Positions 25,862 to 33,906 of a DNA stretch of 64,000 nucleotides are shown piece by piece. The notes beneath the pieces are model-generated. The model searched no databases. It saw only the letters and a list, made by a program, of their open reading frames with translations, and was not told where the DNA came from. The first letter of the stretch is position 1. Every line of letters begins with the position of its first letter. The translations under genes were made by a program, and so were the position numbers. Source of the DNA: a bacterium 1XD21-70 (lineage in GTDB: Bacteria; Bacillota; Clostridia; Lachnospirales; Lachnospiraceae); the NCBI GenBank assembly GCA_003669055.1, contig RAYB01000002.1:1-64000 (forward strand). Direction: 5' to 3'.

Positions 25862-26635
25862 TTAAAAATTCTGTTTCAAATATTCATAAAGTTTTGACCC
25901 GCTTTTCTCTATCTGATACTTAATGTAATCCAAGTCCTCAACCGTATCAACTTCTGTGCAATCAGGCGACACAAATGCCAGCATTTTATCTCCGTGCAAT
26001 TTATGATTCTGGATCACATAACTGCTTTTTATAACATCCACATACCCGTCAGGAATATATACATCAGGAAAATTCTGTCTGGCTGTATTAGCTGTGTCAT
26101 TATCCAAACCCTCTTGCATACTCTTATAATACCCCTCTTGGCTCTTTAAGAACCACTTGTAAGGCGACTCAGAAGCCACATGTGCTGAACGAAGGGAACA
26201 GCATTCCTGATGCTCTCTGCAGTATGCAATAGCCCTATCAATAATCTCTATCTCCCGCAAAGGTGTAGTTGCCCTTAGGTGTACAAGATATTCTGGTATA
26301 GACCTTTCCTTGTCATACAGATATTGAATTGCATGTTCTACAAATTCGATATCTCCAGACAGGTCAGAAGCAAATTCTTTTGGTCTTAAAAACGGTACCT
26401 CTGCACCAAATTGCAATGCAATCCGGGCAATTTCTTCCGAATCTGTTGAAACAATCACACGATGTATCTCCTCTGACAGTTTTGCTGCCACGATGGAATA
26501 TGCAATAAGGGGATACCCTTTTACCCTCTGGATATTTTTCTTTGGAACCCCTTTTGAACCACCACGGGCAGGAATCAGAGCAAGCACTTGATTTTTATCA
26601 ATTTTTATTAAGTAATCTTTCTTCTGTTCTATCAT
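25862..26635 (-). CDS. Acylneuraminate cytidylyltransferase-like (NeuA family)
   Basis: 257 residues with the signature ALIPARGGSKGVPKKNI of CMP-sugar synthetases and the second motif YLVHLRATTPLREIEIID. These enzymes couple a 2-keto-3-deoxy sugar acid (Neu5Ac, Leg, Pse, Kdn) to CMP. Together with the NeuB-like gene two positions upstream it argues for a CMP-activated nonulosonic or octulosonic acid. The length fits the single-domain NeuA form with no extra acetylesterase domain. The start is preceded by AGGTGCAGAC. Which acid it activates is not decided by sequence. Confidence 0.9.
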   Translation of the reverse strand: MIEQKKDYLIKIDKNQVLALIPARGGSKGVPKKNIQRVKGYPLIAYSIVAAKLSEEIHRVIVSTDSEEIARIALQFGAEVPFLRPKEFASDLSGDIEFVEHAIQYLYDKERSIPEYLVHLRATTPLREIEIIDRAIAYCREHQECCSLRSAHVASESPYKWFLKSQEGYYKSMQEGLDNDTANTARQNFPDVYIPDGYVDVIKSSYVIQNHKLHGDKMLAFVSPDCTEVDTVEDLDYIKYQIEKSGSKLYEYLKQNF

Positions 26636-26643
26636 GTCTGCAC

Positions 26644-27492
26644 CTAAATGTTATATTTCTCTATATATTTACGTACAAATTTCATCTGGCCAGAGATATT
26701 ATCTTCTTCCTTCCCTTCATCTCCCCGGGCAGCCTGAAGTATAAAATTATGGGAATACCCTATTTCACTTAATCCTTTAAACAGCCTCTCAAAATCTGCA
26801 CTCCCAGTTCCCAATTGAACTGTCGTCCCCTGATAGACACGGTCTTTGATATGGATATTGAAAATATGCTCCCTCAAAGTAGTCACTTCTTCGTACAAAT
26901 CATACCCGATTCCTGAACTGTTGCCGCTGTCATAGTTGGCACCTATTCTTGCATTATGAAATCCTTTTATATATTCCAGAAAATCTCCAGGATTCAGATC
27001 CGTCTCCAACCCAAACCGAATAGAGGTATCCGCTTTATCTACAATCCCTAACAGCCATTTCTGAAAAGCCTCCTTTTCTAAACGATTCTTTAAAGAGGAG
27101 TCATCCACCAAAGGAATTTCTATCAGTCCAATTCCTAATTCCCTCATGGCCAAAAGAACTTTTTCGAGTATTTCTGTGTTCTCCTTTTTTATCAAAAGCT
27201 GCTCTTCAAAATCTGCTTTATAAAATGGTCTGCGCATAAAATAATCAAAACAGACCGCATTCACCTGTACCCCTGTTTTTTTCTTTAATTCCTTAATCTT
27301 TTCAATCCCCTCTTCTGTCCATAGAGGGTTTTGCGTATATTTATCATAATCAAAAATAAATTCTATTTCTTCCAGCCCGATCTTCTGCGCAGCAAAAAAT
27401 TCATTTTCCCAATTATCAAAAGGGAAAAACTGTATTCCTCTCCCCTTAGGACAGGTCAGCCGCCCCTGCATAATGCCTATTTGGTGTTTCAA
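26644..27492 (-). CDS. Sugar phosphate isomerase/epimerase (TIM barrel)
   Basis: A 282-residue AP-endonuclease-2-type barrel, of the hexulose-6-phosphate 3-epimerase kind. It begins QIGIMQGRLTCPKG. Probable metal ligands are Glu in LIEIPLVDD, Glu-Thr-Asp in FGLETDLNPGDF, Asp in IGANYDSGNSS and His in FNIHIKDRVYQGT. It lies between the NeuB-like and NeuA-like genes, so it probably prepares the aldose that the condensing enzyme uses. It is not closely similar to the two other barrels of the locus (5211 and 6205). Confidence 0.85.
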   Translation of the reverse strand: MKHQIGIMQGRLTCPKGRGIQFFPFDNWENEFFAAQKIGLEEIEFIFDYDKYTQNPLWTEEGIEKIKELKKKTGVQVNAVCFDYFMRRPFYKADFEEQLLIKKENTEILEKVLLAMRELGIGLIEIPLVDDSSLKNRLEKEAFQKWLLGIVDKADTSIRFGLETDLNPGDFLEYIKGFHNARIGANYDSGNSSGIGYDLYEEVTTLREHIFNIHIKDRVYQGTTVQLGTGSADFERLFKGLSEIGYSHNFILQAARGDEGKEEDNISGQMKFVRKYIEKYNI

Positions 27493-27515
27493 TTTGTTCT
27501 TCCTTCTTTCTGCAA

Positions 27516-28349
27516 TTAACCTCTTAATTTTTTACGCACAGCTGCCTCGGCCTCTGTAAGTTTCTTTTCGCCATTGCCTAACGCCTTCTCCACAGTGCGG
27601 ATATCCTTTACCAGCCTCTGTAAGTCGTCAACCTCCAGGGAGGCTGCCTGGTCAGAACCATACATGCTCCTATCCAAAGTAATATGGCGTTCTATTGATG
27701 TGGCTCCCAAAGCAACTGCGGAGGTTGATACAATACGTCCTGTTTCATGTCCGCTATATCCCACTTTCACACCATACCGTTCCCTCAAAATCGGAATCAT
27801 CTTTAGATTTGCATCCTCGTTCTTCATCGGATAGGTACTGTTGCAATGTAATAGTTCATAAGGACATTGGTTCTGCTGAAATATTTCTACTGCTGCATCG
27901 ATCTCCTCATAGGTACTCATGCCTGTGGCAATAAACGTATACTTCCTCTCCTCTGCAACTGCCTGAAGCAGTTCCATATTCGTAAGCATGGCTGAAGCAA
28001 TTTTATTATATTTAAGATTATATTGACGCAGAAAAAGCTGAGCCTCTGTGTCCCATGCGGAAGCATACCATTCAATCTGATATTCTTTACAGATCGCATC
28101 AATTCTGTCATACTCCTCTTTTCCAAATTCCAGCCCTTCCTTCTGGGCTCTCTGTGTAGTTCCCCAAGGAGACTCCCTGTAACTGTCTAAATATTCCTTT
28201 GTATAAACCTTGTCCACGGTTCTCTTCTGGAACTTTACCGCATCGCATCCGCACAAATGAGCCCACTCAATCAACTGCTTTGCAATCTCCAGGCTGCCAT
28301 TATGATTAATTCCAATCTCCGCTGTAACAAATACATGTGTATTACTCAT
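27516..28349 (-). CDS. NeuB-family condensing enzyme lacking the SAF domain
   Basis: 277 residues. The N-acetylneuraminate synthase barrel is clear: FVTAEIGINHNGSLEIAKQL, CDAVKFQKRTVDKVYT, FIATGMSTYEEI, LLHCNSTYPM and IERHITLDRSMYGSDQAASL. The enzyme condenses phosphoenolpyruvate with an aldose to give a 2-keto-3-deoxy acid. Normal NeuB/LegI/PseI proteins have about 340-350 residues because of a C-terminal antifreeze-like SAF domain that closes the active site of the partner subunit; here the protein stops at the linker. The ATG overlaps the stop of the HAD-SIS gene with GGAGG 6 bases upstream. Confidence 0.9.
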   Translation of the reverse strand: MSNTHVFVTAEIGINHNGSLEIAKQLIEWAHLCGCDAVKFQKRTVDKVYTKEYLDSYRESPWGTTQRAQKEGLEFGKEEYDRIDAICKEYQIEWYASAWDTEAQLFLRQYNLKYNKIASAMLTNMELLQAVAEERKYTFIATGMSTYEEIDAAVEIFQQNQCPYELLHCNSTYPMKNEDANLKMIPILRERYGVKVGYSGHETGRIVSTSAVALGATSIERHITLDRSMYGSDQAASLEVDDLQRLVKDIRTVEKALGNGEKKLTEAEAAVRKKLRG

Positions 28350-29431
28350 TTTAATCCTCCCATAACTAAATTTGTTTCTATTATCTCACATATCATGTGG
28401 ATCATCATTTGGTATCCTTCCTGTACCCGCAAGTTTTCGTCAGAAGGAATCTCTATCATAAAATCCGTATAATCCCTGATTGGCTCAAACGATGGTTCCT
28501 CTCCTGTTATTAACACAGTAAGAAGCCCCCTTCTTTTGGACTGTTTAAAAGCCCTAAAAATATTACTTTGATTTGCCTTTACAGTAAAACCAAGAATTAT
28601 ATCTCCTGCCACGCTCTTTTCTTCCCAATTTTCAGAAAAAGCCAAAGAATAATCATTACCTGCAGCTGGCAATGTTATATAGAAACAATTTGCAGCTGAA
28701 ATATCTCCTGAATTATTACACTCTTTACCATAAAATATTTCAGATAATTGTATAGCAAAATATTGAGCCAACAAATTTCCGCTTCCATTCCCACAAAAAA
28801 ATAACCGTCCATTCTTTTGAAGAACGCTTATCATTCTCTGGCACACAATTTCCACAGTATGCAGTAACTGTTCCTCCTGCATCATCTGCTCAGCCATATT
28901 GCAGTATGCTGCCATGCATCTCTGAATAACCTTCATGGCTCCTGTTTGAACTGTCAATTTCTTCGCTCTTATTTTTCTCTGATGAAACCTTGTATACAAT
29001 TCTGCCAAACAGCCCTCTCCACCGGAAACAGTTAAAACTATGTCAACGATTTCTCTTACCTCATAGATCGCATCATGAGGGCAAGCAGACACCCCCGCAT
29101 ATTCCAAAGCCTTTATATCGTATTTCCCGTCACCTATATAACAAACCTTATCTGGATTGATCTGATAATCTTTGCAGAATTCTTCAAGAATCTGCCTTTT
29201 ATTCTTTTTCCCAAGAGAACTGTAATCTAAATTTACAGCTATTGACCTTGAAAAGGCTGTATCCTCACCGGAAATACACCCCACAAGCATCCCTTCATTT
29301 TGAAATGATTTGATTGCATCCAAATCCTTAAAAGCCACGGATTTCATTTCCTGGGACAGGCCATCTGTATATTTTTTCCCGTCTGTAATCACACCATCTA
29401 TATCAAAAATCAATGCCTGTATGTTGTCCAT
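28346..29431 (-). CDS. KdsC-like HAD phosphatase fused to SIS (GmhA-like) isomerase
   Basis: I start it at MDNIQALIFD with AAAGG 8 bases upstream; the frame continues to 29563 but would overlap the previous gene. Residues 1 to about 160 are a KdsC-type HAD domain: IFDIDGVITDGKKY with the nucleophile pair, CISGEDTAFSRS and YIGDGKYDIKAL. Residues about 175-360 are a SIS domain (RLFFCGNGSGNLLAQYFAIQ, AAGNDYSLAFSENWEEKSV), resembling sedoheptulose-7-phosphate isomerase. The fusion suggests aldose-ketose interconversion at one end of the pathway and removal of a phosphate from the ulosonic acid product at the other. Overlaps the NeuB-like gene by 4 bases. Confidence 0.88.
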   Translation of the reverse strand: MDNIQALIFDIDGVITDGKKYTDGLSQEMKSVAFKDLDAIKSFQNEGMLVGCISGEDTAFSRSIAVNLDYSSLGKKNKRQILEEFCKDYQINPDKVCYIGDGKYDIKALEYAGVSACPHDAIYEVREIVDIVLTVSGGEGCLAELYTRFHQRKIRAKKLTVQTGAMKVIQRCMAAYCNMAEQMMQEEQLLHTVEIVCQRMISVLQKNGRLFFCGNGSGNLLAQYFAIQLSEIFYGKECNNSGDISAANCFYITLPAAGNDYSLAFSENWEEKSVAGDIILGFTVKANQSNIFRAFKQSKRRGLLTVLITGEEPSFEPIRDYTDFMIEIPSDENLRVQEGYQMMIHMICEIIETNLVMGGLK

Positions 29432-29453
29432 AAAATATGCCTTTCTATTCCCT

Positions 29454-30767
29454 TTAAAACAAAGAATCAAAATCTGCCCGATTAAAAATCTCCAACTTAC
29501 CGCCTCGAGTCGCATTATAAATTCTGATTCCATGTAAATCCGCATATTTCTTTGCAGATTCATAGGCTAATGTCACATGGTTTACATATCCTACCCCATT
29601 TTCCTCTGGTTTATCTGATTTATAAAAATGCGTATACCCTATATTTTTCTGCGAATCTCCATATGAAAAATCCACACCTAACAAATAAATCTCCCGAAAT
29701 CCCATGTAGGCAGCTAACTGCATACAAGTATAGGTAACCGTTGTCCCTATATAACTTCGGGCAGAAAAATCATCTGAAAATTTAGGTAATCTATCAGAAC
29801 AATATTCATAATGCTGATGATAACGAAAAACATTATTCTCATGAAAACTGCTCCAAAAAACCTCCGAAGTATCTGTTAAAAATTTTCCTTTTACAGGCAA
29901 TGTATCTAATAAATCCTTGTATTCATCAAAACCTCTGTAATCAGACATCACATAATAATCTGGTCTCCATTCCGTCTGATCAAAAACACGGTAAATGTTA
30001 TTCATACTAATGCATATTTCATGATGCTCTTTTAAAACATCAAGGTCATTTGCCTTTAAGCTTGGCCCTGTCGCCACAATAAAACACCGTTTCCCCTCAT
30101 GCAAGTTGCAAAACTTCGCAATTGCCGGATTATGATAACTTTTTATCCGATCAGAACAATCATATATATCTGTCAGCTGATACTTCAAAAATTCCTCTGT
30201 TTTTTTAAGTTCTTCATAATTATGTAAGCATACACAAATTTCGTCTAAACCATCCACTGCCTCAGCATCGTTTACCAGTTTCAGATTCCCATACTGCTGT
30301 TTTATCCTGTCAACCAATTCTTCTGAAATATCATCCTGCTTGATAATGTATGGGTGATATCCATACTTTTTATATATCCAGTCATCCAGAATAATGCTAT
30401 ACAAATTCAAACCATATAAAGCATAATCCTTCCTGTCTTTTAAATACGATATTACATACTCCTTTAAATCATCTCTGATACATGGCTCTTTAAATTCTCC
30501 CGGGAGATCACCATGTATAAAATAATGGGTTATGTTTTTACCCTGCAAAATCTTAATACTTTCTATTTCATATAAATGTGCTATCAAAATAAATTCATGG
30601 GAATGATTTTGCAAATACTCGTCAACACTTATAACCTTTTTTTTATAATATTGCCCATCTGTTAACCATTTTTTAGAATCAACGAAAACAATCTCCCAGT
30701 CATTATCCAGATGGTTTAATACCCGGCGTCCAATGTCTCCTGCACCCCATATGTATAGTTTTTTCAT
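29454..30767 (-). CDS. DUF115 / Maf-like protein with N-terminal Rossmann module
   Basis: Starts at MKKLYIWGAGDIGRRV on an ATGA overlap with the upstream HAD gene, with AAGGG 7 bases before. Residues 1 to about 95 are the recurring Rossmann module. The C-terminal 250 residues are a DUF115 domain (CFIVATGPSLKANDLDVLKE, then RPDYYVMSDYRGFDEY, YIGTTVTYTCMQLAAYMGF and IYLLGVDFSYG). DUF115 includes the Maf proteins thought to put CMP-activated nonulosonic acids on flagellin, as well as an archaeal pterin kinase. Placed directly before the HAD-SIS and NeuB-like genes, a transferase for the same sugar acid is the most economical reading, though not proven. Confidence 0.8.
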   Translation of the reverse strand: MKKLYIWGAGDIGRRVLNHLDNDWEIVFVDSKKWLTDGQYYKKKVISVDEYLQNHSHEFILIAHLYEIESIKILQGKNITHYFIHGDLPGEFKEPCIRDDLKEYVISYLKDRKDYALYGLNLYSIILDDWIYKKYGYHPYIIKQDDISEELVDRIKQQYGNLKLVNDAEAVDGLDEICVCLHNYEELKKTEEFLKYQLTDIYDCSDRIKSYHNPAIAKFCNLHEGKRCFIVATGPSLKANDLDVLKEHHEICISMNNIYRVFDQTEWRPDYYVMSDYRGFDEYKDLLDTLPVKGKFLTDTSEVFWSSFHENNVFRYHQHYEYCSDRLPKFSDDFSARSYIGTTVTYTCMQLAAYMGFREIYLLGVDFSYGDSQKNIGYTHFYKSDKPEENGVGYVNHVTLAYESAKKYADLHGIRIYNATRGGKLEIFNRADFDSLF

Positions 30768-31615
30768 AAGACTACCCTTTTCATTGACATAAAATGTTCT
30801 ATTGCTTCTGCCACTCCGCATGCATCATTTGTTCCTGTCACATAATCCGCTGCATCTAAAACTTCAGACATTGCATTTTTCATGGCCACACCTGTTCCAG
30901 CCACCTTAATAATATCCAAATCATTGATCGAATCACCAATGGCTATTGTATCGCCCAATGAAATTTCTAATTTTTCGCAAAGTATCTTTAACGCTTTTCC
31001 TTTATCCACTCCGCTTTTCGTAAGTTCTAGGTTTCCCCAGCCACCGCTTACCAAACGAATCATTGGATTATTTTCCAGGTATTCCTTTACCTCTTTACGG
31101 TCAACTAATTCCCCGGTTCCATTTGGGTAAAAATTCATAGTTATTTTCTGTATAGCAAGCTGATTTTCCTCAATAAATCCCAATGGATCATCCAACCATA
31201 CCCTGTTGTTTAAAATATAGGTTCTCCGTGCTTTTGGTACATCCAAACGCCCCACAATCTCTTTTGTATTACTTGGGCAATATCCCTTCCCTTGGATAAA
31301 CATGTCAAGATGCATGTCTTTTGTCAGCAAAAACTTAAGAATAGGGATTATTGTGTTAGTATCAACACTTTCTTCATAAATGCATTTTCCAGTTTTATAC
31401 TCATATATTGCACTTCCGTTTGCTGTGATTGCATAGGAAATATCCAGTCCGCCCAAATCATCGTGCGGCATCAATCCATAGGGGCTGCCTGTTGATATGA
31501 TTACTTCAATGCCCTTTTGAGTGGCAGACTGTATGGCTCTGCGATTTCTCTCTGGCAGCTTGCGTTTTGTGTCTAGTAAAGTTCCGTCCAGATCCAATGA
31601 TATCAACTTTGTCAA
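30764..31615 (-). CDS. HAD-IIB (Cof-type) phosphatase
   Basis: About 283 residues. The start is best placed at a TTG, 9 bases after AGGAGG, giving the usual LTKLISLDLDGTLLD beginning; an ATG seven codons upstream (31636) is the alternative. Motif I is LDLDGTLLDTKRKL, motif II ISTGSPYGL, the conserved Lys lies in SGVDKGKALKIL, and motif IV is IAIGDSINDLDIIKVAG. Cof-type enzymes dephosphorylate small sugar phosphates or nucleotides. Its coupling to the DUF115 gene suggests a part in the same pathway, for which it is a second phosphatase besides the KdsC-like domain. Confidence 0.87.
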   Translation of the reverse strand: MTKLISLDLDGTLLDTKRKLPERNRRAIQSATQKGIEVIISTGSPYGLMPHDDLGGLDISYAITANGSAIYEYKTGKCIYEESVDTNTIIPILKFLLTKDMHLDMFIQGKGYCPSNTKEIVGRLDVPKARRTYILNNRVWLDDPLGFIEENQLAIQKITMNFYPNGTGELVDRKEVKEYLENNPMIRLVSGGWGNLELTKSGVDKGKALKILCEKLEISLGDTIAIGDSINDLDIIKVAGTGVAMKNAMSEVLDAADYVTGTNDACGVAEAIEHFMSMKRVVL

Positions 31616-31648
31616 ATTGCTGTATCCTCCTGCCATTCCATTTCTCGT

Positions 31649-32071
31649 TCACCCTTCCCCATCCATAATCCTCTGACGAATCTTTGTCGTGGATATGCTT
31701 TGTGTATAAGGAAGGTAGACCACATCCACCCCAACTTCATTTAACTCTTTCTCAAACTGGTTCCACCACGTTGTCCCTTTATAATCATCCCCAATAAAAA
31801 TCACATCAAAATGATACAATTCCCACAGCTTCTTTTTATCACGAAAACGCGTAATCTCTGCCTGATCCACATCTTTAATTGCAGCAACGATCCTCCGCCT
31901 GTCTTCTTCCCCGATAACAGGGGCAGATTTGCGCTCCTTCACCACCTCATCCCCATGCACTGCCACAATCAAATATTCACAATATTGTTTTGCTGTTTCT
32001 ATAATATTGAGATGCCCTACATGAAACAGGTCATAGGTTCCGTCTGTATAACCAACCTTATATTTCTTCAT
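31649..32071 (-). CDS. Glycerol-3-phosphate cytidylyltransferase-like (TagD family)
   Basis: 140 residues starting at ATG with AAAGGATGG upstream. HxGH lies in YTDGTYDLFHVGHLNII, and the second nucleotide-binding motif in QSISTTKIRQRI. The body matches TagD in length and order. The enzyme makes CDP-glycerol, or a CDP-activated relative such as CDP-ethanolamine, in the cytoplasm. It is one of three such domains in the locus (others at the C-terminus of the 7916-10318 product and the N-terminus of the 37331-38668 product). Directly downstream of a LicD gene, so the activated alcohol phosphate may be the donor for LicD. Confidence 0.88.
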   Translation of the reverse strand: MKKYKVGYTDGTYDLFHVGHLNIIETAKQYCEYLIVAVHGDEVVKERKSAPVIGEEDRRRIVAAIKDVDQAEITRFRDKKKLWELYHFDVIFIGDDYKGTTWWNQFEKELNEVGVDVVYLPYTQSISTTKIRQRIMDGEG

Positions 32072-32084
32072 CACATTCCATCCT

Positions 32085-32900
32085 TTACAGTTTTAACTCT
32101 GATATAGGATGCACCTTTCTCTCCGATTCTGGTGGGAGTTCCATATAATTTCCGAATTTATGTTTAAGGTATCCTTCATAGTCTTTGGCGCCTGTCAACG
32201 TAATCGTTCCAAAACAGTATCTTCCCTGCTCTAAAAACCATTTCCGATAAAACCCATATGTATTTTTTGGTGTGGGGAATGTCAATATCCTGACCAGTTC
32301 TGTCTTGTGCTTTGCATTCATTCTGATCAGCAATTCATACCAGGCAATCAGAACCTTTCTCGGCATCAGGCTCATGACCCCGTATAACCATTTTATCATC
32401 TTATTTTTTTCAGTCCGGCACCCAACTTCCGACCACAAAAATTTACGCAGCAAAAAGCAGCTAAAAAAATGTATTCTTCTCAATATCCGGTTGTCAGGAA
32501 CATTATCCAGTGGAAACAAATCAATAAAAACCCCTTGCTCATATGGCATAAATTCTTGTCCCAAACGCACAAATTTAGTGTTCCTTTTCCTTAACTTGGC
32601 ATATCCCCAGCGGTACCCTTGTGTGTCCCGGATTTCCTGAAAATAATACTTCTCCGGATCTAATTCTGTCCGGCAGGCCTTCCTGAATTTTTCATATTCT
32701 GTTCTTAAAAAACCAAGATCTGCATCATCATCCCAGGGAATATAACCGCCGTGCCGGATTGCCCCTAACATGGTTCCACCTACCATGTTATAATGGATTT
32801 TACATTTTTTACATATTCTGTCCACTTCCTGCAAAAGTTCAATCTCTGTCTCCTGCAGCAAATGCAGTTCATCCTGTGTCATATAATAACGTTCTGCCAT
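32085..32900 (-). CDS. LicD-family phosphotransferase
   Basis: 271 residues starting at MAERYYM with AAGGA 8 bases upstream. The LicD signature is YNMVGGTMLGAIRHGGYIPW followed by DDDADLGFLRTEYEKF, a nucleotidyltransferase-fold site with acidic metal ligands. LicD proteins transfer phosphocholine or a similar CDP-activated phospho-alcohol to surface glycans or teichoic acid. It lies between a TagD-like gene and a substrate-binding protein gene, which together read as uptake, activation and transfer of one small molecule. The exact head group is unknown. Confidence 0.88.
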   Translation of the reverse strand: MAERYYMTQDELHLLQETEIELLQEVDRICKKCKIHYNMVGGTMLGAIRHGGYIPWDDDADLGFLRTEYEKFRKACRTELDPEKYYFQEIRDTQGYRWGYAKLRKRNTKFVRLGQEFMPYEQGVFIDLFPLDNVPDNRILRRIHFFSCFLLRKFLWSEVGCRTEKNKMIKWLYGVMSLMPRKVLIAWYELLIRMNAKHKTELVRILTFPTPKNTYGFYRKWFLEQGRYCFGTITLTGAKDYEGYLKHKFGNYMELPPESERKVHPISELKL

Positions 32901-32904
32901 CTCT

Positions 32905-33894
32905 TTATTCCTTCTCACTAAATGAAAAATCCAGATAATCTTCTATGTTCACTTCCGTATTGATCAGTTTTTGTTCATAAAGAAACTTTGCTGTATTCTC
33001 CAGTTCACTCTGATCTTTTGCTGTTAACCCAACCGGAAAATTGCTGTTCTCCCATGTTTGGATCAACAATTCCTCCGGAAGCCCTGTAACGGAAGAATAC
33101 TCTTTGGCATATCCGGGAAAATCACTTTTCAGTTCCTCTACGGCTCTCTGATACTGTTCCATAAATATCTTTACAATCTCAGGATTCTGTGTTGTGTATT
33201 CCTGATTGGCCACAATTACATTTTCCCCAGCATATACTCCGGTTCCGTCTGCCAACAGTACCCCTGCTCCATCAGCACAGATCTTCAGCATAGTCGGGTT
33301 CCACATAGCTACAGCATCTACCTGGCCTGTCACCAATGCCGTTTCCAATTCCGAAACACCTAAATTAATCAGTTCTACATCCTCCATGGCCATACCTTTA
33401 TCTACCAATACGGCATTTAAAAAATCCTGGGCAATGGAACCTATTACTATCCCTATTTTCTTCCCTTTTAACCCTGTCACATCTGTAATATCTGATTCAT
33501 TCTGAACCACAATTCCCAATGTCCGCTCCCCATTGTAAGCAATTCCGATAATATCCCTCTTTTGTCCCGCCGCAATCCCGCTGATGGCAGGAACATTCCC
33601 CATCACACCCAGATCCTGTGCCCCTACTGCAAAGGCTTCATTTTCCGGCGGGCCAGATTCAAATTCCGTATAAGTAACTTTAATATCATATCCTGCTTCT
33701 GAAAGCGCTTCCTCCAGCCACCCCTTCTCCTCCATAATATATAATGGGGTGTATCCAAGAACCAATTGTTTTGCTATGTTGAGATGGTCTGTGGAATTTA
33801 AGGGAACTTCCTCTTTAGCAGTGTCCGTTTTTCCGCATCCTGCCATAGCCAATACCATAGTAAATGACAAAATAACACTTAAAGCTTTTTTCAT
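32905..33894 (-). CDS. ABC importer substrate-binding lipoprotein (SsuA/TauA/NMT1 type)
   Basis: 329 residues. The signal peptide ends in a lipobox (LAMAGC), so the protein should be tethered to the outer membrane face by its Cys. The mature part follows the NMT1/aliphatic-sulfonate-binding pattern: LVLGYTPLYIMEEKGWLEEAL, then GVMGNVPAISGIAAGQ, LKGKKIGIVIGSIAQDFL and VDAVAMWNPTMLKI. Ligands in this family include taurine, alkanesulfonates, nitrate and thiamine precursors. Its gene is the last of a permease-ATPase-binding protein set and is 4 bases from licD, which ties the cargo to polymer decoration. Confidence 0.88.
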   Translation of the reverse strand: MKKALSVILSFTMVLAMAGCGKTDTAKEEVPLNSTDHLNIAKQLVLGYTPLYIMEEKGWLEEALSEAGYDIKVTYTEFESGPPENEAFAVGAQDLGVMGNVPAISGIAAGQKRDIIGIAYNGERTLGIVVQNESDITDVTGLKGKKIGIVIGSIAQDFLNAVLVDKGMAMEDVELINLGVSELETALVTGQVDAVAMWNPTMLKICADGAGVLLADGTGVYAGENVIVANQEYTTQNPEIVKIFMEQYQRAVEELKSDFPGYAKEYSSVTGLPEELLIQTWENSNFPVGLTAKDQSELENTAKFLYEQKLINTEVNIEDYLDFSFSEKE

Positions 33895-33906
33895 AATTTC
33901 ATTCTC

